Assembly: GCF_901905185.1 (NCBI RefSeq)
Contig: NZ_CABFMQ020000076.1
Span: 124,001-188,000 of the forward strand
Length of the DNA stretch: 64,000 bases
Reading direction: 5' to 3'
Source: Methylocella tundrae
GTDB lineage: Bacteria > Pseudomonadota > Alphaproteobacteria > Rhizobiales > Beijerinckiaceae
Below the pieces are notes generated by a model, which saw nothing but the letters and a program-made list of their open reading frames with translations, did not search any database and was not told where the DNA came from. Below, piece after piece: positions 27,953-37,364 of this stretch. The translations under genes were made by a program, and so were the position numbers. Within the stretch, counting starts at the first letter, position 1, and each line of letters opens with the position of its first letter.

Positions 27953-29392
27953 TCAGAACGCCATCCAAGCGTACAACAAAAGCGTGTTATTGCCGGCGGC
28001 GTTATGGTTCACATTGAGGCCGTCAAAATTGTTTCCCCCGCCGAAAACCTTCAGATAACTCGTATAGGAGACGCCAAGACGCGCGTTGAGCCAAGGGTAG
28101 AAGGACGGGCCGCCCTTGCTGAATGGCAAAAAGGCTGCGTCGACAATGATTCCTTCGCCGTTGGGGAGATTGACGAGCGAATTTGCGCCGTAAAGCAAGG
28201 CGTCGGCGGAGCCGGACACGTTGAAGTAACCTGCGGTCAAACTATAGGTGTGATCATAGACGTATTCAGCTGAGGCCTTGAAGCTATTCAGCGTATTGTA
28301 GAGGTTGGAAGCGCCGCCCTGCAGGTAGCTTGAATTGAGCTGCTGGCTTTCGTGTATGTTCGTCAGCCGCAGTGTAATGTTGTGCGGATCGCCGATGTAC
28401 TGGTATTGGGCGTCAACGGCTACGTCCATAATCTGGTCGAATCCGAAACCGGCGACCCGGCCGGGGAGCGTGTTGGCAAAAATGCCATAGGTTCCCACCT
28501 CGAAGGATTGCTCGCCGGTATCGTATTCAAACGCGGCGCGCCAGTAGGGCGCTACGCCGTCGATCGAGGTCGAGCCGATAACCTCCGGCTCGCCAAGCGC
28601 CTGTAACGTTCCCGTCGACAGATTTTGATAGGCGGTGAAATCGACATAGAACATATCGTTCCAGAACGTGTAGACTCCCGTCCCGATGACATGATTGCCG
28701 AGACCGCCCTCGATCAAGGTCCCCGGCAGCGCGAACTGGGGGGCGAGCGTCGAGGCGACGAACGGAAATCCCCACGCTGGCGTCGTGTTCCAGACATCCT
28801 CGACGGTCGGCGTGTTGTTGACCGTCACGCCGTAGGTGACGTCAAATCCCAGAAGCTTCGTCGTGTCCGCATAGCGGACGTCGCTGGCGTCGAGAAACAT
28901 ATGCTGGGAGGCGCCGTCATAGGTGCCCTGGATGAAGGCGCCGAGATTCCCATAGATCTGGCCGCCGTAGAAAAGACTGAGTTGCTGCAGGAGCGGGTTG
29001 TTATTGGTGTGCGTCGAGGGCGTCGGCGGCGAATCCTGATTATCCTGCGTGTGGCTGAAAGATCCAATCACCATCATGGCAAGCGGCGGCGCCTGTTGCA
29101 AGCTCATGCCGCCCCCCATCGTGTAGCCGCCCAGCTTGAATCTGCGGCCAAAGGGCGTCAGTTGCGGAAACGCCGTATGGCATGTGGCGCAGGGCTGGCC
29201 GGTTTGCCGGGCGAAGCTCGGAAGAGCCGAAGCGCCCGGCGGCCTGATCAGGACGCCGGCGACGACGATCGCCGCGGCGAAGGATGCGACGCCCGCGAAG
29301 CTGGCGATGAACCGAACATCGCGCCAGCTTTTGGCTGCATTGGTCATTCCGCTCGCGGCATGGGCGCCGCGGTCTGATGTGGCATCCGGCAT
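27953..29392 (-). CDS. Cyc2-like fused monoheme cytochrome c / outer-membrane porin
   Basis: A 479-aa secreted protein. A hydrophobic export signal (about residues 28-56) ends at ASA. Next come FARQTGQPCATCHTAFP, with one covalent heme site CATCH (68-72), and FGRRFKLGGYT. The remaining roughly 390 residues alternate polar and aromatic short strands rich in Tyr, Asn and Gly, and end in Phe, the hallmark of a BamA-assembled beta-barrel. One N-terminal heme plus a barrel is the architecture of Cyc2-type iron oxidases and related cytochrome-porins. These pass electrons from outside the cell into the periplasm. The divergent neighbour encodes a HiPIP, a plausible periplasmic acceptor. The donor is not determined, and family membership rests on the motif and architecture. 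Confidence 0.75.
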   Translation of the reverse strand: MPDATSDRGAHAASGMTNAAKSWRDVRFIASFAGVASFAAAIVVAGVLIRPPGASALPSFARQTGQPCATCHTAFPQLTPFGRRFKLGGYTMGGGMSLQQAPPLAMMVIGSFSHTQDNQDSPPTPSTHTNNNPLLQQLSLFYGGQIYGNLGAFIQGTYDGASQHMFLDASDVRYADTTKLLGFDVTYGVTVNNTPTVEDVWNTTPAWGFPFVASTLAPQFALPGTLIEGGLGNHVIGTGVYTFWNDMFYVDFTAYQNLSTGTLQALGEPEVIGSTSIDGVAPYWRAAFEYDTGEQSFEVGTYGIFANTLPGRVAGFGFDQIMDVAVDAQYQYIGDPHNITLRLTNIHESQQLNSSYLQGGASNLYNTLNSFKASAEYVYDHTYSLTAGYFNVSGSADALLYGANSLVNLPNGEGIIVDAAFLPFSKGGPSFYPWLNARLGVSYTSYLKVFGGGNNFDGLNVNHNAAGNNTLLLYAWMAF

Positions 29393-29823
29393 ATTGCAAC
29401 CCCCGACGCGCCGCGCTTTAAGAATCGTGTCTCAATCAACAATAACATGGCTATTTCAGTGATGAAATTTTATGATGCCCTAAAGACGTATTGTTTGCCG
29501 ATGTTGTATCAAAACAACAGTATGATTGCGCGGTGATAGCGACAACTAACGGCTGATTGTCGCTTGGTAGTCGGCGGCGGTTTAAAGATATTACATAAAT
29601 AGTTTTTTACTTACTGTGTTCCGTCATACATAGTGTAGCTGCGGTGGGCAGAATGGAAGCGCGTGTATAAGCGAGGCGGATACCCTCCACATTTAATCGA
29701 AATCATCGACCGCGCGCCTTCAGCGTAAACATTTGGCGCATCGTCGAGAACCGGAGTGTGTCGCGGCGCCGCAACTTCGCTCTTCACGCCTTGCGAAACA
29801 TAGGCAAACAGAGGAAGTTAACC
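29393..29823. other. AT-richer divergent control region, cytochrome-porin / HiPIP
   Basis: A 431-bp region that is clearly more AT-rich than its flanks, especially 29420-29640. It contains an 8-bp dyad (29538-29564) and the HiPIP ribosome binding site AGAGGAAG. No convincing -35/-10 pair is singled out, and no gene is seen. Confidence 0.55.
29538..29564. promoter_or_regulatory. Dyad symmetry, possible operator
   Basis: AGCGACAA (29538-29545) and TTGTCGCT (29557-29564) are perfect inverted arms separated by 11 bp. This arrangement is compatible with a dimeric regulator bridging two helical turns between the divergent cytochrome and HiPIP genes. Confidence 0.4.
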
Positions 29824-30102
29824 ATGACGCAGAACATTGGCGGACCGGCGCGGCAGGGATTGTCACGAGCGACAAGGCGAACTCTTCTCCAGGCCGGAGT
29901 CGGCGCGCTGTCGCTTCTTGGTTTGAGCGGACGCAGCGCACAAGCCGCAAAGGTCTCGCAGGCGGCGGTAGCCTATCGAGGCTCGCCCAAAGGCGCCCAA
30001 AGCTGCTCTAATTGTCGCCTGTTTATAGCGCCGAACGCCTGCAAGCAGGTCGACGGCGCGATCAGCCCGAACGGCTGGTGCAGGATCTGGTCAAAGGCCT
30101 GA
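29824..30102 (+). CDS. High-potential iron-sulfur protein (HiPIP), Tat-exported
   Basis: A 92-aa precursor. The twin-arginine signal TRRTLLQ (R18-R19), a hydrophobic stretch and an SAQAA cleavage region direct the folded, cluster-loaded protein to the periplasm. The mature domain of about 50 residues has the HiPIP pattern: C61-x2-C64, C73 and C86. These fall in GAQSCSNCRLF, PNACKQVDG and PNGWCRIW, and ligate one [4Fe-4S] cluster. HiPIPs are soluble one-electron carriers of high potential. The ATG at 29824 has AGAGGAAG 6 nt upstream. The gene is divergent from the Cyc2-like cytochrome-porin, suggesting electron transfer between them. Confidence 0.9.
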   Translation: MTQNIGGPARQGLSRATRRTLLQAGVGALSLLGLSGRSAQAAKVSQAAVAYRGSPKGAQSCSNCRLFIAPNACKQVDGAISPNGWCRIWSKA

Positions 30103-30261
30103 ACCATCAGATCGATCCGCGGGACTGCTCAGGCAAAAGACATCGGGGAATGACATGTCCTTGCCATCCCCTTGCGGCGCGCGCGCTCGTCTGACGCGGC
30201 GCGCCAACGGCGGCGACCCGTTGCGCCGCGAGCAGGTCATGAGAGGGAAGGGAGAGCGGCG

Positions 30262-30732
30262 TTACCCCTCGCGATTGGGCGTGCCGAGGACATGCACGTT
30301 GGGCGGCAGCATGGCGTTGTCAAAAGTTTGCGTGAACATTGGCGCGGCGAAGAAAGCCACCGCCCGCAAAGTATCCGCGCCTGTATTGACGAGATCATGG
30401 CGCACCGGCGTCGGCAGGACGAAAACGCTGCCCGGACCCACCTTATGAACGCTTCCATCCTCCATATGCAGTTCGCCGCTGCCGGCGAGGATATACTGCG
30501 TTTCCTCGGTGGCGTCGGTATGCCAGCCAAGCCGGTCGCCGGCCTCGATTTCATAGACGATCGTGGAGGATTGGGTGCTCCCATGTCCGCCAAAGGCGGC
30601 GAAGGCGCCAGCCCAACGCACATGTGGATCGTCCACGCCGCCGACCTTTGCGCGTGGAAGATCGGCGGTTTCAACGACAAAGACTGAAGCCAAGGTTGTC
30701 TCCTGAAGCTGGGAGGGTTTGGAGTGCGGCAA
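30262..30732 (-). CDS. Cupin-domain protein
   Basis: A 156-aa single-domain cupin. Motif 1 is GDRLGWHTDATEETQYILAG, with HTD in place of the usual HxH. Motif 2 is LPTPVRHDLVNTG with its conserved His and Asn. It therefore probably binds a divalent metal with a slightly altered ligand set. There is no signal peptide. It lies between the HiPIP gene and plsY, convergent to the HiPIP. The substrate or ligand is unknown; a small-molecule binding or dioxygenase-like role is possible. Confidence 0.8.
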   Translation of the reverse strand: MPHSKPSQLQETTLASVFVVETADLPRAKVGGVDDPHVRWAGAFAAFGGHGSTQSSTIVYEIEAGDRLGWHTDATEETQYILAGSGELHMEDGSVHKVGPGSVFVLPTPVRHDLVNTGADTLRAVAFFAAPMFTQTFDNAMLPPNVHVLGTPNREG

Positions 30733-30904
30733 TAGATCGCATCATGAGCTTATGCGGCGCGCCGCGCAACTCAAATGACGAAATTTCATAGTCGTCCGGG
30801 GGCGAAAAATCGCGGGGCCAATCATCGCCGCGCGGCAATCGGTTGCCACTGAATGCCTCAGACGCTAGGCTCTGCGCGCCTGCCTCCGGCTCCCGGTTTT
30901 CGAC

Positions 30905-31519
30905 GTGATCCTCAATTTCCTCGCTCTTGTTTTCGGCTATCTTTGCGGCTCGATTCCGTTTGGGCTGATATTGACCGCGCTGGCGGGGACGGCGGATCCG
31001 CGGTCGATCGGCTCAGGCAATATCGGCGCGACAAATGTTTTGCGCACCGGGCGCAAGGACCTTGCCGCGCTGACGCTTTTTCTCGATCTGGCAAAGGGCG
31101 CGGCCGCCGTTCTCATCGTCGCCTATCTTGCCGGGCGCCGGCTTCCTCCCGAAACCGCCTGGCCGCCGCCGCCCGTGCTGGCCGCGGCCGTGGGCGCCTT
31201 TCTGGGTCATGTCTATCCCGTCTGGCTCGGCTTCAGAGGTGGCAAGGGCGTCGCGACTTTTCTCGGCTGCCTTCTCATTGTCGCCTGGCCGGCGGGCCTC
31301 GCCTTCATCGCCGTCTGGCTTGGCGCCGCCATCATCACGCGTCTGTCGTCGCTGGCCGCCCTGCTGGCGAGCGCCTTGTCGCCGGCTTTCCTGTTCGCCC
31401 TTGATCAAACCAGTTCGGCAATCGTCTTCGCGCTGATGGCCGTGCTGCTGTGGATCAAGCACGGTCCCAATATCGCCAGGCTTCGCGCCGGCAACGAGAC
31501 GCGGATCGGCAAATCGTGA
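30905..31519 (+). CDS. plsY: Acyl-phosphate:glycerol-3-phosphate acyltransferase (PlsY)
   Basis: A 204-aa integral membrane enzyme that acylates glycerol-3-phosphate from acyl-phosphate, the first committed step of phospholipid synthesis. The family motifs [21 protein letters not shown], and [18 protein letters not shown] are all present. Several hydrophobic helices separate them. The start is GTG at 30905. The stop overlaps the GTG of dprA (GTGA), so the genes are coupled. In relatives plsY normally follows pyrC directly; here about 5.3 kb of other genes intervene. Confidence 0.96.
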   Translation: MILNFLALVFGYLCGSIPFGLILTALAGTADPRSIGSGNIGATNVLRTGRKDLAALTLFLDLAKGAAAVLIVAYLAGRRLPPETAWPPPPVLAAAVGAFLGHVYPVWLGFRGGKGVATFLGCLLIVAWPAGLAFIAVWLGAAIITRLSSLAALLASALSPAFLFALDQTSSAIVFALMAVLLWIKHGPNIARLRAGNETRIGKS

Positions 31520-32793
31520 CGGCGCCTGCGCTCGCCGAAGCGAACCGGCCGCTGACCGACGCCGAACGCTTCGATTGGCTCCGGCTTTTTCGCTCGGAAA
31601 ATATCGGACCCCGCAGCTTTGTCTCTTTGCTCAGGCGCTACGGCGGCGCGGGCGCGGCGCTGGAGGCGTTGCCCGAACTCATCGCGAGCGGAAAGGCCGG
31701 ACGGCCAATTTCCATCGCCTCGGCGAGCGACATCGAGGCCGAGCTCGAGCAGCTTGATCGCCACGGCGTCGCGCTCATCGGCCTTTGCGAGCCAGCCTAT
31801 CCCGCGCTGCTGCGGCAAACCCATTCCCCGCCGCCTCTCATCGCGGCGCGCGGCGACCTTGCCTGCCTCAAGCGCTCAAAGATCGCCGTGGTCGGCTCGC
31901 GTAACGCGTCGGCGGCCGGGCTCGCCTTCGCGGAGCAGATTTCGCGCGGCGTCGCCCGCGCCGGGCATGTCATCGTCTCGGGGCTGGCGCGCGGCATCGA
32001 CGCGCGCGCGCACCAGGCCGCATTGGAGACCGGCACCATCGCCGTGCTCGCCGGCGGTCTTGGCAACATCTACCCGGCGGAGCATGCAGGACTGCTCGAA
32101 CGCCTGGTGGAGCATGGCGCGGCGATCAGTGAGATGCCGTTTCACTGGGAGGCGCGCGGGCGTGATTTTCCGCGCCGCAACCGCATCGTCGCAGGGCTTT
32201 CACGGGGGATTATCGTGGTTGAAGCCGCGCGCCGCTCAGGCTCGCTGATTACCGCTTCCTTCGCCGCCGAAGAGGGCCGGGAAATCTTTGCCGCGCCAGG
32301 CTCGCCTCTCGACCCCCGCGCCGAGGGCGCGAATGATCTTCTGCGCAATGGCGCGACGTTCTGCACCAGGGCCGAGGATGTGCTCGACGCGCTGGCCCGG
32401 CAAGATCTGTCGCCCGATATGCCGGGCTTCGGTTTTTCCGAGCCGGAGGCGGGGCGGCCCTATGCGCCATTTTGGGACGAACTCGACTTGCCCGAATTCG
32501 ACGGCGCTCTGGTGCGGACGATGGAGCTGACGCTTGAGATCGACGCATTCGCGCTCGACGAGAGCGATTTGGGGCGTGACAAGCCGGCGGGAGTTGTGGA
32601 CAGTCCCGCCCCGCTGACGCGGGACGCCATTTTGGCGCGCGTCATCGAGTTGCTCGGGCCGGCTCCGGTCTCGGTCGACGAACTTGTGCGCGCCTCAAAG
32701 GCGCCGGCGCGAGACGTCCGTACGATCCTGTTCGAACTCGAACTCGGCGGGCGCATCGAGCGTCACGGCGGCGATCTTGTGTCGAGAATCTAA
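31516..32793 (+). CDS. dprA: DNA-processing protein DprA
   Basis: A 425-aa protein that loads RecA on single-stranded DNA during natural transformation and recombination. An N-terminal helical SAM-like region ([15 protein letters not shown]) precedes a Rossmann fold with [22 protein letters not shown] and [14 protein letters not shown]-terminal winged helix (from about [16 protein letters not shown]) follows. GTG at 31516 overlaps the plsY stop by 4 bases and gives a normal N-terminus; the longer reading frame inside plsY is rejected. Confidence 0.95.
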   Translation: MTAPALAEANRPLTDAERFDWLRLFRSENIGPRSFVSLLRRYGGAGAALEALPELIASGKAGRPISIASASDIEAELEQLDRHGVALIGLCEPAYPALLRQTHSPPPLIAARGDLACLKRSKIAVVGSRNASAAGLAFAEQISRGVARAGHVIVSGLARGIDARAHQAALETGTIAVLAGGLGNIYPAEHAGLLERLVEHGAAISEMPFHWEARGRDFPRRNRIVAGLSRGIIVVEAARRSGSLITASFAAEEGREIFAAPGSPLDPRAEGANDLLRNGATFCTRAEDVLDALARQDLSPDMPGFGFSEPEAGRPYAPFWDELDLPEFDGALVRTMELTLEIDAFALDESDLGRDKPAGVVDSPAPLTRDAILARVIELLGPAPVSVDELVRASKAPARDVRTILFELELGGRIERHGGDLVSRI

Positions 32794-32846
32794 ACGGGCA
32801 AGGCCTCAGTTGAGATTTACGTGATGAATGGAAGGCCGAAGTCGAG

Positions 32847-33251
32847 CTATCGCTCGCGCTTGTAGAGAAATGCATTCTCTGGTTGCGGCATGCCAATCGC
32901 CTTGTAGAACGCCATTGCGTCTGGCGAAGACAGAAGCAGGCACATCGCCTCTGGACCCGCCGCTTTTCGCGTTTCTTCGATCAGTCTTTTCCCGATGCCG
33001 CGGCCTTGATGGGATCGGTCAACCGCCAGATCGGAAAGATAGCAGCAGTAAGAGAAATCCGTGATCGAGCGCGCGACGCCCACCACATTGTCCCCGTCAC
33101 GCGCGACGACGATCAAGTTCGCATTTTCAAGCATGCGACCGATCCGGCTTTGATCTGCGACGGGGCGCCGCTCGGCGAGTCCCGAGTTACGCAGGACCGT
33201 GAGGAAGGTCTCAAGGTCGAGACTCTCAACAACCGCGTATTCAATCGCCAT
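32847..33251 (-). CDS. GNAT-family N-acetyltransferase
   Basis: A 134-aa acetyltransferase fold. The acetyl-CoA pyrophosphate loop is SHQGRGIGKRLI (the RxxGxG/A motif), preceded by the strand YLSDLAVD and followed by the AMAFYKAIGM helix. It is short but complete. Its neighbours dprA (convergent) and accC (34 bp upstream, same strand) do not reveal its substrate. It may be read through from aroQ-accB-accC. Confidence 0.85.
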   Translation of the reverse strand: MAIEYAVVESLDLETFLTVLRNSGLAERRPVADQSRIGRMLENANLIVVARDGDNVVGVARSITDFSYCCYLSDLAVDRSHQGRGIGKRLIEETRKAAGPEAMCLLLSSPDAMAFYKAIGMPQPENAFLYKRER

Positions 33252-33285
33252 GCGCCGTCCTGAAGCCGGTGAGCTCGCGGAAAAC

Positions 33286-34644
33286 TCAGCCTTCGCCGTC
33301 CATGCCGCCGTCGATCAAAAATTTCTCGAGCCAGTGAATGTCGTAGAGTCCGTTCTGGATGTCGGCGTTGCGGACCAGCGTCTGAAACAGCGGAATGGTG
33401 GTGTCGATGCCGTCGATGATGAATTCATCGAGCGCGCGGCGCAGGCGCATCAAGGCTTCGTTGCGGCTGCGTCCGTGCACGATGAGCTTGCCGACGAGTG
33501 AATCATAGGTCGGCGGGATGGTGTATCCCGCGTAGACCGCGCTATCGACGCGAACGCCAAGGCCCCCTGGCGGATGGTAATAATTGATTGTGCCGGGTGA
33601 GGGCCGGAAGGTCGCCGGATGCTCGGCGTTGATGCGGCATTCGATGGCGTGGCCGTTGAAGACGACCTCGTCCTGCGTCAGCGTCAGTTCGGAACCCGCG
33701 GCGATCTTGATCTGCTCATTCACGAGATCGACGCCGGTGATCATCTCGGTCACGGGATGTTCGACCTGAATGCGCGTGTTCATTTCTATGAAGTAGAACT
33801 TGCCGTCCTCATAAAGGAATTCGACGGTGCCGACGCCCGAATAGCGAAGCTCGCGCATGGCCGCGGCGCAGATTTCACCGATTTCAAGCCGTTGCGGGGC
33901 ATTGAGGGCGGGGGAGGGGCCTTCTTCCCATACTTTTTGATGGCGGCGCTGCAGCGAACAGTCACGCTCGCCGAGGTGGATGGCGTTGCCGCGTCCGTCG
34001 CCGAGAATCTGGATCTCGATATGGCGCGGCTTTTCGAGGAATTTTTCGAGATAGACAGATTCGTCGCCAAAGGCGGACTTCGCCTCCATGCGGGCGGTTT
34101 CGAGCGCCGAGGAAAGGTCGTCCGGACCATAGGCGACTTTCATGCCGCGTCCGCCGCCGCCCGCCGCCGCCTTGATCAGGACGGGATAGCCGAGCTCCTT
34201 TGCGATCGCTACGGCTTCGATGTCGTCGGTGATCGCGCCGGGTGAGCCGGGAACGCACGGAATGCCGAGCCGGGTCGCCGTCCGCTTGGCCTCGATCTTG
34301 TCGCCCATGATGCGGATATGTTCCGGCTTGGGACCGACGAAGACGATGTGATGCTCGGCGAGAATTTCCGCGAAGCGCGCATTCTCTGAAAGAAATCCGT
34401 AGCCCGGATGCAGCGCTTCGGCGCCCGTTATTTCGCAGGCGGCGAGGAGAGCTGGTATATTCAGATAGGAGTCGCGCGCGGCGGGCGGCCCGACGCAGAC
34501 CGATTCGTCGGCGAGCTTGACGTGCATGGCGTCGGCGTCCGCGGTCGAATGGACCGCGACCGTCGCAATGCCAAGCTCTTTCGCCGCGCGGAGAATGCGC
34601 AACGCGATTTCGCCGCGGTTGGCGATGAGGATTTTTTCGAACAT
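33286..34644 (-). CDS. accC: Acetyl-CoA carboxylase, biotin carboxylase subunit (AccC)
   Basis: A 452-aa ATP-grasp enzyme that carboxylates the biotin of AccB. The N-terminal [16 protein letters not shown], the Gly-rich ATP loop [13 protein letters not shown] and the catalytic segment [14 protein letters not shown] are intact, and the length is normal. It forms an operon with accB (24 bp upstream) and aroQ on the minus strand. Confidence 0.98.
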   Translation of the reverse strand: MFEKILIANRGEIALRILRAAKELGIATVAVHSTADADAMHVKLADESVCVGPPAARDSYLNIPALLAACEITGAEALHPGYGFLSENARFAEILAEHHIVFVGPKPEHIRIMGDKIEAKRTATRLGIPCVPGSPGAITDDIEAVAIAKELGYPVLIKAAAGGGGRGMKVAYGPDDLSSALETARMEAKSAFGDESVYLEKFLEKPRHIEIQILGDGRGNAIHLGERDCSLQRRHQKVWEEGPSPALNAPQRLEIGEICAAAMRELRYSGVGTVEFLYEDGKFYFIEMNTRIQVEHPVTEMITGVDLVNEQIKIAAGSELTLTQDEVVFNGHAIECRINAEHPATFRPSPGTINYYHPPGGLGVRVDSAVYAGYTIPPTYDSLVGKLIVHGRSRNEALMRLRRALDEFIIDGIDTTIPLFQTLVRNADIQNGLYDIHWLEKFLIDGGMDGEG

Positions 34645-34668
34645 CTCAACTCACCGGGAACGCGGCGT

Positions 34669-35139
34669 TCATTCGATCACGAAGAGCGGCTGGCCATATT
34701 CGACAGGCTGGCCATCCTCCACGAGAATTCGGGTTACTGTCCCGGCGCGCGGCGCCACAATCTCATTGAAAGTCTTCATGGCCTCAACGAGCAGGAGCTT
34801 ATCGCCCGCCTTGACGACGGAGCCAACCTCGACGAAGGGCGCGGCTTCGGGCGATGACCGGCGGTAAGCAGTGCCGACCATTGGCGATTTGACGGCGCCT
34901 GGGACATCGCCTTCATCCGGCGCCGGCGCGGCCGCGGATGAGGCTGGCGCGGCCGCCGCCGGCGCCGCCGGCTGGACTGCCACGAGTTGCCGCGCGACGC
35001 GGATCTTGAGGTCGCCTTGCGCGATCTCGATCTCGGACAGTCCAAGACGCATCAAGATCGCGGCGAGCGTCTCGACCAATTCTGTGTCGACCGCGCCGTC
35101 CGAGGAAGGCGCCGCCGCTTTCGGCCCGGCATATTTCAT
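34669..35139 (-). CDS. accB: Acetyl-CoA carboxylase biotin carboxyl carrier protein (AccB)
   Basis: A 156-aa biotin carrier. An N-terminal domain ([17 protein letters not shown]) is followed by an Ala/Pro-rich linker and a C-terminal biotinyl domain. The biotinylated lysine lies in [12 protein letters not shown]. The ATG at 35139 begins 5 bp after the aroQ stop; a TTG at 35148 would overlap that stop. It acts with AccC and the carboxyltransferase AccAD in malonyl-CoA synthesis. Confidence 0.96.
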   Translation of the reverse strand: MKYAGPKAAAPSSDGAVDTELVETLAAILMRLGLSEIEIAQGDLKIRVARQLVAVQPAAPAAAAPASSAAAPAPDEGDVPGAVKSPMVGTAYRRSSPEAAPFVEVGSVVKAGDKLLLVEAMKTFNEIVAPRAGTVTRILVEDGQPVEYGQPLFVIE

Positions 35140-35144
35140 TTTCT

Positions 35145-35591
35145 TCAACTTTCGCTGGCCGTGGCTAGGGCGATGCAGGCGTCGAGCGCAAGACTATAAG
35201 AGAGCGCCCCGAAACCAAAAATGACGCCTTGCGCCACGGGAGAAATGTGGGAGTGATGGCGAAAGCCTTCCCGCGCGTGGATGTTGGAAAGGTGAACCTC
35301 AATCACTTTCGCATTGGCGCCTTTGATCGCATCCCGAAGGGCGATCGATGTATGCGTATAAGCGCCAGCGTTCAAGATGATTGGCTCACCGGCAAGACCG
35401 GCGTCCTGCACCCAGGTGATGAGATCGCCTTCATGATTGCTCTGCCGGAAATGCAGCGCGAGCCCGCGCGATTCGCAGGCGGCGGCAAGGCGCGCCTGGA
35501 TCGAGGCGAGCGTAGCGGAGCCATAAAGCTCCGGCTCCCTCGATCCAAGAAGATTGAGGTTTGGCCCATTCAGGCAGTGGACGGCTCTCAT
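35145..35591 (-). CDS. aroQ: Type II 3-dehydroquinate dehydratase (AroQ)
   Basis: A 148-aa shikimate-pathway enzyme. The N-terminal [19 protein letters not shown] carries the conserved Asn and Tyr. [26 protein letters not shown] and [16 protein letters not shown] contain the catalytic Arg/His region. The ATG at 35591 gives the standard length. The open frame upstream encodes no family sequence and is left out. It is the first gene of aroQ-accB-accC, a usual order in Rhizobiales. Confidence 0.96.
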   Translation of the reverse strand: MRAVHCLNGPNLNLLGSREPELYGSATLASIQARLAAACESRGLALHFRQSNHEGDLITWVQDAGLAGEPIILNAGAYTHTSIALRDAIKGANAKVIEVHLSNIHAREGFRHHSHISPVAQGVIFGFGALSYSLALDACIALATASES

Positions 35592-35931
35592 ATGGGACTC
35601 GATGGGCGACGAAAAACGTCCGAAGCCGCATCCATAACCGGGATCAAAAAGTAAGGGAAGCCCGTCCGCAAAAACGGCGGAGCCGTCGCGGCCGAAGCGG
35701 GGCAGTGTTGAAATTCGCAGCGAGGACAATCGCAATGCCCTGCGTGGAGTAGAAATATAATATCCGGCAACAATCGTTAAATACAATAATTAATACGAAA
35801 TTGACTGAACGTAACATGTTTGTATGTGAAGCTATAGTTTCCGATTATAATAATGTTATTTGCGCTCTCTCATCTAATAGCTTAGGCTGGTTTGTATTTC
35901 AGTAAGACGCGCCTCCACATTGGGTGCTGAG
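35592..35931. other. Divergent, AT-rich intergenic region aroQ / JmjC-like gene
   Basis: A 340-bp gap. Bases from about 35745 to 35890 are strikingly AT-rich for this chromosome and include TTGACT (35801-35806) with TATGTG 16 bp later as a possible promoter. No gene is recognised. Confidence 0.45.
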
Positions 35932-36999
35932 ATGTCCACATTTCCAATCCTTGAGACTTTTTCAAACGCCAAGTCTACTTTAGCCAGCAACGCTTCAGTC
36001 TTCGCCGAATGGCTGCCAGAACACATCGAGAAATTCGCAAGGAAGCCATTCCTTATAAGCCACGTCCTCGCGCAAAATGCATTGTTCCAGCTTCCAAGGC
36101 TGGAACGGCTCGCTAAAGCGATCCATGCCGCGAGGATTGAAGGGCGAGCCGCCGACGCTCAGCTCAAATTGCGGCGAGACAAGCCGAATCTCGACGCTCT
36201 GCAGGCGATGTCCTGCTGGGGCGCGAAGAGTCCCATCGTCTTGAGCAAAGAAAGATGGGAGCGCGAGCTTTCAGGTCTTTTCAATGAGCTCGATGACGGG
36301 CGCTCCACCATATCCATGATGCTGTCCTTCGCCAATCAAGTGGACCCGGAGTTTGACGCGCTCATGGGGCAAATAATCGGTGAGATCGCTGCTGCGACCG
36401 GCCTCTGCGCGTCGGATGTCGCCTTCAAGGGAATGACGGTCATCGTCTCCGCGCCACGGGCTGTAACTCCCTATCACAACGACCGTGAGCAGAACGTCCT
36501 GTTCCAGATTCGGGGCGTCAAGGACGTTTATCTCTATGATCAGAATGATCCGTTCATTCTGAGCCAATCCGTGATCGAGGCGTTTCAGATTGGAAACGAC
36601 GGCGCGACGCGATACCGCGCGGAACTGGCTGGCCGGGAAGCCGTCTACAGGCTTGAGCCGGGCCTTGCGGTTCATCATCCGGCTCTGGCGCCGCACTGGG
36701 TCAAAAACGGCGATGGCGTGTCGGTCAGCCTCGCGGTCTATTTCACCACGCGATCAATGGACGATCTGGCGCGGATCCATCAAGCCAATTCGATACTGCG
36801 CCAGTTGGGCTTGAGGCCCCCGGCGCCTGATCTCTCCAGGGGCTCGGATCGTTTGAAAGCCGCGTTCCTACGAAGCTTGTCCGGCAAAAGAGACTGCGAC
36901 CGCGCGCTGTTCCGCGGCCTTCACCGGCTGAAATCGCCGGCGCGGCAGTTGCGCGGCGCATGGACTTTGCTTCACCCGCAAAGGCCGAGCGCCGCGTAG
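35932..36999 (+). CDS. JmjC/cupin-8-like protein, putative Fe(II)/2-oxoglutarate oxygenase
   Basis: A 355-aa protein with no signal peptide. The central region contains TPYHNDREQNVLFQIRG, whose H-x-D supplies two facial-triad ligands. About 75 residues later, LEPGLAVHHPALAPHWVKNG supplies a distal His. The ending VSVSLAVYFTTRSMD is a strand typical of JmjC-like double-stranded beta-helices. It is therefore probably a 2-oxoglutarate-dependent oxygenase or a close structural relative. The substrate is unknown; ribosomal-protein or small-molecule hydroxylation is possible given the ribosomal operon downstream, but this is speculation. The ATG at 35932 has no strong ribosome binding site. Confidence 0.7.
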   Translation: MSTFPILETFSNAKSTLASNASVFAEWLPEHIEKFARKPFLISHVLAQNALFQLPRLERLAKAIHAARIEGRAADAQLKLRRDKPNLDALQAMSCWGAKSPIVLSKERWERELSGLFNELDDGRSTISMMLSFANQVDPEFDALMGQIIGEIAAATGLCASDVAFKGMTVIVSAPRAVTPYHNDREQNVLFQIRGVKDVYLYDQNDPFILSQSVIEAFQIGNDGATRYRAELAGREAVYRLEPGLAVHHPALAPHWVKNGDGVSVSLAVYFTTRSMDDLARIHQANSILRQLGLRPPAPDLSRGSDRLKAAFLRSLSGKRDCDRALFRGLHRLKSPARQLRGAWTLLHPQRPSAA

Positions 37000-37141
37000 G
37001 GCGGACCGACGCAGAATTTTCGATTTGCGTTCTGCGCCGGGATGATTATAGTCGATCGCTGCGGCGCGTGGCCTTCTTGGCTCCGCGCCCTGATTTTTTT
37101 GGGCGACCGGCAGTGTCCCCCCGTAGAGGTCTTTTTGGGCG

Positions 37142-37333
37142 ATGGCAAATCCATTCCAGTTCCTTCAGGACGTGCGCGCCGAGGCCGGCAAGGTCACCTG
37201 GCCGACGCGGCGGGAAACCCTGATCACGACTGGGCTCGTCATTCTCATGGTGATCTTCGCCGCCCTGTTCTTCGTGGCGGTGGATCAGGGGCTCCGGCTG
37301 TTCGTCACGCTCGTCTTGAGCATTGGGCGTTGA
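37142..37333 (+). CDS. secE: Preprotein translocase subunit SecE
   Basis: A 63-aa short-form SecE with the amphipathic helix [20 protein letters not shown] and one C-terminal membrane helix (about residues 30-52). It clamps SecY in the inner membrane. It lies 31 bp upstream of nusG, the conserved secE-nusG arrangement. The tRNA-Trp often found upstream is absent. Confidence 0.95.
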   Translation: MANPFQFLQDVRAEAGKVTWPTRRETLITTGLVILMVIFAALFFVAVDQGLRLFVTLVLSIGR

Positions 37334-37364
37334 GCGCCATTCAAAAGAGGTCGAAGCTTACCCG

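Noticed and set aside
37000..37141. tRNA-Trp upstream of secE
   Set aside because: It is often present at this position in relatives, but no cloverleaf or CCA end is visible here.
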